Shown here: positions 6,856-11,377 of the stretch, in pieces | How positions within the stretch are numbered: the first letter of the stretch is position 1 | How the letters are laid out: every line of letters begins with the position of its first letter | Assembly (NCBI GenBank): GCA_024699005.1 | Contig: JAILQN010000242.1 | Span: 1-11,377, forward strand | Source of the DNA: Clostridia bacterium | Lineage (GTDB): Bacteria; Bacillota_A; Clostridia; Oscillospirales; Acutalibacteraceae | DNA: 11,377 nucleotides | Direction: 5' to 3' | Notes under the pieces: model-generated | What the model was told of the DNA's origin: nothing | What the model saw: only the letters and a program-made list of their open reading frames with translations | The model's database searches: none | Program-made: the position numbers and the translations under genes

Positions 6856-8652
6856 TCAAAAGATAAAGTGATCGTAGGTGAACAGATACATGTAAGCGCC
6901 GTCCGGCAGCGGGAACGCTTCTGCGGTCTTGTATTCCCTTATAAGGCTGTTGCCTGCCGCGATCAGACGGTCGTACTCGGAGGAGTCAAGCAGAAGGAAG
7001 TACGTATCCTGATCCGGCTGCGGTATGAACCATTCATCCTCGGACTGGTACTGATACGGCGTGACGGTGCCGTCCTCGTTGACGTTGACGTTTCTGACAC
7101 GGATCGTATTATCCGAAATAACGGTGACCGGTCCTGCGTTCCAGAAGGTCGCGAAGCCGTAAGTAAGACCTTTCGCTTCAAGGTATTCCTCTATGGCGTA
7201 ATTGTTGTTTGACGTATAGCTGTCTTTGGGCATTTTCGCGACATCGGAGAAATTGAACAGCGCCGCGATAACTGCCGGGATCGCCAGAAGCGCGGGGATG
7301 CGGGTGTTTACGATGCGCATACCGTTCTCATTACGCCTTGTCAGATACCAGCGCAGGAACATGGCGGTAAGGATGACGGCGGTACCTGCCATGGGGGAGA
7401 GCCGCCAGTTTGCTCCGGACAGGCTTCCGCATACGCAGCCGATCATGATTATCGCGCTTACCGCCCAATGGATCCATACCCAGAGGCGCAATGCTTTTCC
7501 TGCGGCGTCTTTGGGGTACTTTGTATAAAACACACTCGCTATGATCGGTAATACTGCAAGCAGGATCGCCGCGATAAGCCGTATAAGATTCTTTACGCTT
7601 TCAGTCAGCAGAGCCTTGTCATCAAAAGAGGCCAGCGGAAGATGAGCCATATCCTTCACTCCGAACAGAGTTATCCAGGAGTGGGGGAGCGACAGAAGAT
7701 GCTCGCGCCACTCGTAGATCGATGAGTATTCGGAATACGCCGTCTCGTAGCCGGCGGTGATATCTCCCGCCCAGTGCCTGCCCAGCGCTATGCCGCCCAG
7801 GACCGCGACGCATAGTATGACAAGAACTCCGAGGACTGTTCCCGTGCTCTTTGAGAATATCCGGTTTTTCCCGTTCGTCAGATGTACAAGGAGGATCGCT
7901 GCAAGGAAAGGCAGGGTGAATATGGACATCGCGGAGATGCCGTCTGTGGAGGAGAACAACATAAGCGCGAGCAGCAGAGCTCCGGTCACGGCTGTTCTTA
8001 TTATCAGCACCGTTCCGGACCTGCCGCCGTCCATCAGCGCGCGGCGTTTTTCAAAAAGCTTTGCCGCGTGCATCAGCAGGAATGCGCCCATAAGCAGGAA
8101 GATCAGCCCAAGGGAATAATAGATGATATGTCCCCAGAAGATCTCGCGCAGCTTGGAGCTGCCAAGCGTCATGCCGAGGATGAACGCTTCGGATAAGAAT
8201 ATCTGCGGCAGACTGAAGCCGGATTCGTGCAGCATCAGTCCGAGGAACAGGGCGAAGAGCACGAAGAAGATCACCATGCCGATAACGTGCGCCTTCATTG
8301 ACAGTCCGAACACGGCGATAAGCGGCTGCATTATCAGGTTGCCGCCGAAGGGCAGCAGGCAGGCGTAATGGAAGCTCCCGCTCAGAATCTTTCCGCTCCG
8401 GTGCGAGGCGTTTGCCCAGAACAGCGTGTCGCAGCAGTCGGAGTGGAATTCCCCCTTCGCGGCGACAGTAATATAGTATATAACGATGCCGACTGCGGCG
8501 ACGAAGACTCCGTAGCTGATGAGCAGCCGCAGAAGTTTCAGGCTGCCCTCTGCGGGTTTCTGCAGTTTCAGGTCTCGCTTAGGCGGCTTCGCCGGGCGGT
8601 CGAGGTTGACTATCTCTTCCTGCGCCGGCATGCTGTTTCTGTTTTCAGGCAT
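6856..8652 (-). CDS. Polytopic membrane protein with GT-C glycosyltransferase-like layout
   Basis: The 598-residue protein has a charged cytoplasmic N-terminus (1-38), then about 11-12 hydrophobic helices (first near 41-62, last near 452-467), and a soluble C-terminal domain (about 480-598). The first external loop carries [13 protein letters not shown] (69-81) with Asp72 and Asp75, then [10 protein letters not shown] (99-108). GT-C enzymes (PMT, ArnT, AglB type) place their catalytic Asp in the first external loop and often have a soluble C-terminal domain, so transfer of a sugar from a polyprenyl-phosphate donor outside the membrane is the best guess. I cannot assign a named family. ATG 8652 is chosen over a 31-codon extension because of its GAGGAGG site; it overlaps the upstream gene by 8 bp, indicating coupled translation. 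Alternatives are a flippase or polymerase-like protein. Confidence 0.7.
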   Translation of the reverse strand: MPENRNSMPAQEEIVNLDRPAKPPKRDLKLQKPAEGSLKLLRLLISYGVFVAAVGIVIYYITVAAKGEFHSDCCDTLFWANASHRSGKILSGSFHYACLLPFGGNLIMQPLIAVFGLSMKAHVIGMVIFFVLFALFLGLMLHESGFSLPQIFLSEAFILGMTLGSSKLREIFWGHIIYYSLGLIFLLMGAFLLMHAAKLFEKRRALMDGGRSGTVLIIRTAVTGALLLALMLFSSTDGISAMSIFTLPFLAAILLVHLTNGKNRIFSKSTGTVLGVLVILCVAVLGGIALGRHWAGDITAGYETAYSEYSSIYEWREHLLSLPHSWITLFGVKDMAHLPLASFDDKALLTESVKNLIRLIAAILLAVLPIIASVFYTKYPKDAAGKALRLWVWIHWAVSAIIMIGCVCGSLSGANWRLSPMAGTAVILTAMFLRWYLTRRNENGMRIVNTRIPALLAIPAVIAALFNFSDVAKMPKDSYTSNNNYAIEEYLEAKGLTYGFATFWNAGPVTVISDNTIRVRNVNVNEDGTVTPYQYQSEDEWFIPQPDQDTYFLLLDSSEYDRLIAAGNSLIREYKTAEAFPLPDGAYMYLFTYDHFIF

Positions 8653-10210
8653 TTTCGGCCTCCTCGTGATACTCCTGTTCGGTATTGACGCTCCATATGT
8701 TGGATTTGTCTTCTCTGCCCGAGAGGATATTGCCGACGGCTTCAAAAGCCGTGCACATGGAGTGGTCCATATTGTTGTAGCGGTGCTGACCGTTGCGTCC
8801 GATGCAGTAAAGGTTTGAATACCTGTCGAGGTATTTTATAAGCTCGTCTATCTGCGAGTAGGTGTCGAAATATGCGGGATACGCTTTTCTGACCTTTTCC
8901 CTGTGCGAAGCGAGAACGTTGCCTTTGCCGTTGATGATGCCCATTTTGACAAGCTCATCCGCCGCGAGGCTGACGCAGTCTTCTTCGCTCATGTTCCAGA
9001 AACCGTCGCCCTCCGCGCAGAAGAACTCAAGGCCTATCCAGACTTTATTCTGCGGATCGCCTACAAGATACGGCGACCAGTTGTTGAAGATCTGGATCCT
9101 GCCGGGGATTATGCCCTCGTCCTGTACGTAGATCCAGCAGTCGGGAACGATGTTGCCGAGCGTTTTTATATCCGTTTCGTTTTTGAGATTAAGCCTGTCA
9201 AGCAGCAGGCCTACGGTGACGAAATCGCGGTAGGGAAGCCCTTCGGCGATCTTGACGATATCGTCCGGCACGCCGTTCATCCCGGCTATAAGGTCCTTAA
9301 GCGGCATGGAGGAGATAAAGACGTCGCCGTCAAACGTGATCTCTGCTCCGTCGGAAATCGTTCTGACTGATACGATCCTTCCCTCGCCGTCGGTGTTTAT
9401 TCCGGTGACTTCGGTGTTCATTATCACCCTGCCGCCCATTTCCTCTATCCCGGAAGCGGTTATCTCCCAGAGCTGTCCGGGACCGTATTTCGGGTACCGG
9501 AACTCCTCTATGAGCGATGTCTCCACTTTCGCGGAGTCTCTGCGTCCGCCGATCCTGGAGAGCACGTCTTTCAGTACCGCGGTTATCGACAACCCCTTGA
9601 CCCTCTGGGCGCCCCAGTCGGCGGATATGTCCCGCGGATGACGGCCCCAGAGCTTTTCGGTGTAGCCCTCGAAGAACATGGAATAGAGCTTTTTGCCGAA
9701 ACGGTTGATATAGAAGTTCTCAAGATTGGTTTCCTGTCTTTTATGTATGGCTGCTCCGATATAGCTGAACCCTGCCTCCGCCGTGGTCAGAAAGCCCATA
9801 TTGCGGATGGTCTCCGGCTTCAGGGAAATCGGATAGTCGAAGAATCTGCGATTATAGTATATACGCGAGATCCTCTGCCGCAGCAGCATCACGCGGTCGG
9901 TCTTTTCCGGATCCGGTCCGCCGGGGGAAAGGGCCTTTTCCCTGCCCAGGAGCTTGTCGTCAAAGGAAGGCTTGCCCTGAAGCGGCATCATATCGTTCCA
10001 CCATTTTGTGACCCGGGCGTCTTTTGAGAAGAACCTGTGACCGCCGATGTCCATTCTGTTATCTCCGACCCTGACAGTGCGGGAAATGCCGCCGACGGTG
10101 CCTGACGCCTCAAGGACGGTCACGCCGTATTCGCCGCCGCCGTTTTTCAGGAGCTCATAAGCCGCGGTAAGACCTGCCGGCCCGGCTCCTATCACTATCG
10201 CTTTCTTCAT
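8645..10210 (-). CDS. FAD-dependent oxidoreductase, UDP-galactopyranose mutase / protoporphyrinogen oxidase-like
   Basis: The 521-residue protein begins with an FAD-binding Rossmann fold: [14 protein letters not shown] (7-20, G-x-G-x-x-G) and Glu35 at the ribose-binding strand end ([16 protein letters not shown]). Further markers are DIGGHRFF (54-61), [11 protein letters not shown] (182-192), and a C-terminal FAD-site motif [16 protein letters not shown] (470-485). These fit the COG1232-like group related to UDP-galactopyranose mutase, often found beside envelope glycosyltransferases. The length exceeds classical Glf (about 370-390), so a mutase activity is not established; an oxidoreductase acting on a nucleotide- or lipid-linked sugar is equally possible. 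It is cytoplasmic with no signal or membrane helix. It is first in the three-gene operon. ATG 10210 follows GGAGGAG by 7 bases. Confidence 0.85.
   Translation of the reverse strand: MKKAIVIGAGPAGLTAAYELLKNGGGEYGVTVLEASGTVGGISRTVRVGDNRMDIGGHRFFSKDARVTKWWNDMMPLQGKPSFDDKLLGREKALSPGGPDPEKTDRVMLLRQRISRIYYNRRFFDYPISLKPETIRNMGFLTTAEAGFSYIGAAIHKRQETNLENFYINRFGKKLYSMFFEGYTEKLWGRHPRDISADWGAQRVKGLSITAVLKDVLSRIGGRRDSAKVETSLIEEFRYPKYGPGQLWEITASGIEEMGGRVIMNTEVTGINTDGEGRIVSVRTISDGAEITFDGDVFISSMPLKDLIAGMNGVPDDIVKIAEGLPYRDFVTVGLLLDRLNLKNETDIKTLGNIVPDCWIYVQDEGIIPGRIQIFNNWSPYLVGDPQNKVWIGLEFFCAEGDGFWNMSEEDCVSLAADELVKMGIINGKGNVLASHREKVRKAYPAYFDTYSQIDELIKYLDRYSNLYCIGRNGQHRYNNMDHSMCTAFEAVGNILSGREDKSNIWSVNTEQEYHEEAENA
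8659..8665 (-). promoter_or_regulatory. Ribosome binding site of the GT-C-like gene, inside the FAD gene
   Basis: GAGGAGG (minus strand) lies 6 bases before ATG 8652 and is formed by two consecutive Glu codons near the end of the FAD oxidoreductase. It decides the start and implies translational coupling of the two proteins. Confidence 0.8.
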
Positions 10211-10217
10211 ATCGAAA

Positions 10218-10230
10218 CTCCTCCGCGGAG
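10218..10230 (-). promoter_or_regulatory. Ribosome binding site of the FAD gene, overlapped by a 10-bp palindrome
   Basis: GGAGGAG (10218-10224) is 7 bases before ATG 10210. The perfect palindrome CTCCGCGGAG (10221-10230) covers the upstream half of the site. A stem of this size with no loop could not form fully within one RNA, so sequestration of the site is only a possibility. Confidence 0.55.
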
Positions 10231-10260
10231 CGCTGCGCTTATAAGGATGTTGATTTAGAT

Positions 10261-10266
10261 ATTATA
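10261..10266 (-). promoter_or_regulatory. Candidate -10 box for the FAD/GT-C/CAP operon
   Basis: A perfect TATAAT lies on the minus strand about 50 bp upstream of the start codon. At 17-bp spacing the -35 hexamer would be CATGCT, a poor match; the better TTGTAC is 23 bp away. The promoter may therefore be weak or activator-dependent. Confidence 0.45.
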
Positions 10267-10300
10267 CACTGAAAGATAATAAGAGCATGGTACAATTCGT

Positions 10301-10321
10301 ATCAGACATCTGTCATCTGAT
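10301..10321. promoter_or_regulatory. Inverted repeat ATCAGA-N9-TCTGAT in the divergent intergenic region
   Basis: Six-base arms are perfectly inverted, and the centre holds a further CATCTG that repeats part of the right arm. It lies just upstream of the candidate operon promoter and about 100 bp from the mnmE start. It could be an operator; there is no other support. The rest of 10211-10423 is AT-rich with a T7 run (10336-10342) and no gene. Confidence 0.3.
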
Positions 10322-10423
10322 AATTATATCATATGTTTTTTTGTTATTCAATCATTATTTGAACCGGCGCGCACTTGTATTTTGTCCCTCATTATGATAA
10401 CATACTGCCGGAGGAGCGATAAT

Positions 10424-11377
10424 ATGAGCGAAAAAACGATTGCCGCGATCTCCACGCCTCCTGCGGCGGGGGGGATAGGCATAATAAGGATATCTGGAGT
10501 GGACGCCGTGCGGGTCGCCGACGCCGTTTTCCGTTCCGTTTCGGGCAGAAAGATCGATGAGATGCGTCCCTGGACCTGCGCCCTGGGGCATATCGCGGAC
10601 GGGGACGAGACGATAGACGAGTGCATCGCCACCCTCTTCCGCGCGCCGCGCAGCTACACGGGAGAGGACGTGGTGGAGCTCTCCTGCCACGGCGGCACTT
10701 ACGTCACAAGACGGGTGCTCCGCGCCGTTCTCGCAAACGGCGCGGAGCCCGCCGGTCCCGGAGAATTCACAAAACGGGCTTATCTTAACGGGCGTATCGA
10801 TCTGTCGAAAGCCGAGGCGGTCATGAATATCATCTCCGCGCGCGGCGAGGCCGCTCTCCGCGGCGCGGTCAGCGCGCTGGGCGGCGCTGTCGGCAGAAAG
10901 ATCGATGAGATCACGGCGTCTCTTGTAAACGCATCCGCCGCCATAGCGGTATGGACGGACGATCCGGATGAGGACGTGCCCGCCGCTCATGAAGACAATC
11001 TTGAGCGTGTGCTCCGTGCCGCTGCGGACGGTCTGTCCGTTCTTATCCGCGATTATGACAACGGCAGAGCCGTGAACGAGGGCGTTGACACCGTTATATG
11101 CGGCTCGCCGAACGTGGGCAAGTCCACTCTTATGAATCTTTTAAGCGGTTACGACCGTTCCATAGTCGCCGATATGCCCGGTACCACACGCGACGTGGTA
11201 GAGGATACCGTCCTTGTGGGGGACGTGCTGCTGCGTCTGGCGGATACCGCCGGGATAAGAGAGGACGCGGGCGAGATAGAGGCTCTGGGCGTTTCGCGGA
11301 CCGTACAGAGAATGGACGGCGCGAGTCTGCTGATTGCGGTATTCGACGGCTCGCAGCCTCTGACCAGAGAAGACGTC
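10424..11377 (+). CDS. mnmE: tRNA-modifying GTPase MnmE, N-terminal 318 residues (3' end beyond window)
   Basis: MnmE with MnmG installs the carboxymethylaminomethyl group on wobble U34 of certain tRNAs, using tetrahydrofolate-derived one-carbon units and GTP. The N-terminal folate-binding domain shows IAAISTPPAAGGIGIIRISG (6-25), APRSYTGEDVVELSCHGG (74-91) and GEFTKRAYLNGRIDLSKAEAV (113-133). A helical region leads into the inserted G domain: P-loop GSPNVGKST (227-235), GTTRD (253-257) and DTAG (274-277). Asn230 is the P-loop residue that coordinates the activating K+ in the known enzyme. The rest of the G domain and the C-terminal Cys motif lie outside the window. ATG 10424 follows GGAGGAG (10410-10416) by 7 bases. 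I could not place a convincing promoter. It is divergent from the envelope operon rather than directly after jag/yidC. Confidence 0.97.
   Translation, partial: MSEKTIAAISTPPAAGGIGIIRISGVDAVRVADAVFRSVSGRKIDEMRPWTCALGHIADGDETIDECIATLFRAPRSYTGEDVVELSCHGGTYVTRRVLRAVLANGAEPAGPGEFTKRAYLNGRIDLSKAEAVMNIISARGEAALRGAVSALGGAVGRKIDEITASLVNASAAIAVWTDDPDEDVPAAHEDNLERVLRAAADGLSVLIRDYDNGRAVNEGVDTVICGSPNVGKSTLMNLLSGYDRSIVADMPGTTRDVVEDTVLVGDVLLRLADTAGIREDAGEIEALGVSRTVQRMDGASLLIAVFDGSQPLTREDV

Noticed and set aside
6842..6859. TTG start six codons upstream for the CAP gene
   Set aside because: ATG 6841 has a GAGGT site at 7 bases; the TTG would overlap the upstream stop codon and has no site at suitable spacing.
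8653..8745. 31-codon extension of the GT-C-like frame inside the FAD gene
   Set aside because: The sequence is antisense-like in composition and not hydrophobic; the GAGGAGG site selects ATG 8652.
10375..10403. TTGTAT-17-TAACAT as the mnmE promoter
   Set aside because: Transcription would begin about at the ribosome binding site (10410-10416), leaving no usable leader, and the -10 match is poor.
10355..10990. Minus-strand frames opposite mnmE
   Set aside because: mnmE is unmistakable on the plus strand and these frames have no supporting signal.

Overview
The window looks like chromosomal DNA from a low- to mid-GC Firmicute, most likely an uncultured gut Clostridia (Oscillospirales/Ruminococcaceae-like) member. 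The basis is strong GGAGG-type ribosome binding sites before every complete gene, sigma-A promoters with near-consensus boxes, an intracellular GH51 arabinofuranosidase, large secreted helical repeat proteins, and AT-rich 'ATGAATAAT' repeats carrying GCGGGC-TTC-GCCCGC hairpins. The assignment is inference; no taxonomic marker is complete here. I see no phage, IS, CRISPR, tRNA or rRNA.

Layout. (1) Bases 1-2269 (+) hold the 3' end of a very large secreted or surface-type helical repeat protein of unknown function, with about 430-residue repeats and a basic amphipathic C-terminal tail. (2) Bases 2270-2536 are non-coding: a hairpin, a 40-bp near-perfect inverted repeat that can serve as a two-way terminator, and two copies of a small hairpin-bearing dispersed repeat. 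(3) A GH51 alpha-L-arabinofuranosidase (-, 2537-4051) and a secreted LCAT-like alpha/beta hydrolase with a C-terminal beta-sandwich domain (+, 4246-5955) are divergently transcribed from two well-formed sigma-A promoters whose -35 boxes form a mirrored 8-bp repeat. (4) A rho-independent terminator separates the hydrolase from a convergent three-gene minus-strand operon (10210 down to 6011): a UDP-galactopyranose-mutase-like FAD oxidoreductase, a polytopic membrane protein with GT-C glycosyltransferase-like architecture, and a membrane-anchored degenerate CAP-domain protein. The first two genes overlap by 8 bp and the third starts 14 bp after the second. (5) The 5' part of mnmE (tRNA-modifying GTPase) is divergent from that operon and runs off the right edge.

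Functional reading. Most of the window concerns the cell envelope or extracellular space. The arabinofuranosidase would release arabinose from imported arabino-oligosaccharides. The LCAT-like hydrolase probably acts outside the membrane on an ester. The operon combines a putative sugar-nucleotide or lipid-linked-sugar flavoenzyme, a putative lipid-linked sugar transferase and an extracellular CAP protein, which suggests modification of a surface glycan. This is the best candidate here for an undescribed module, but its substrate cannot be read from sequence.
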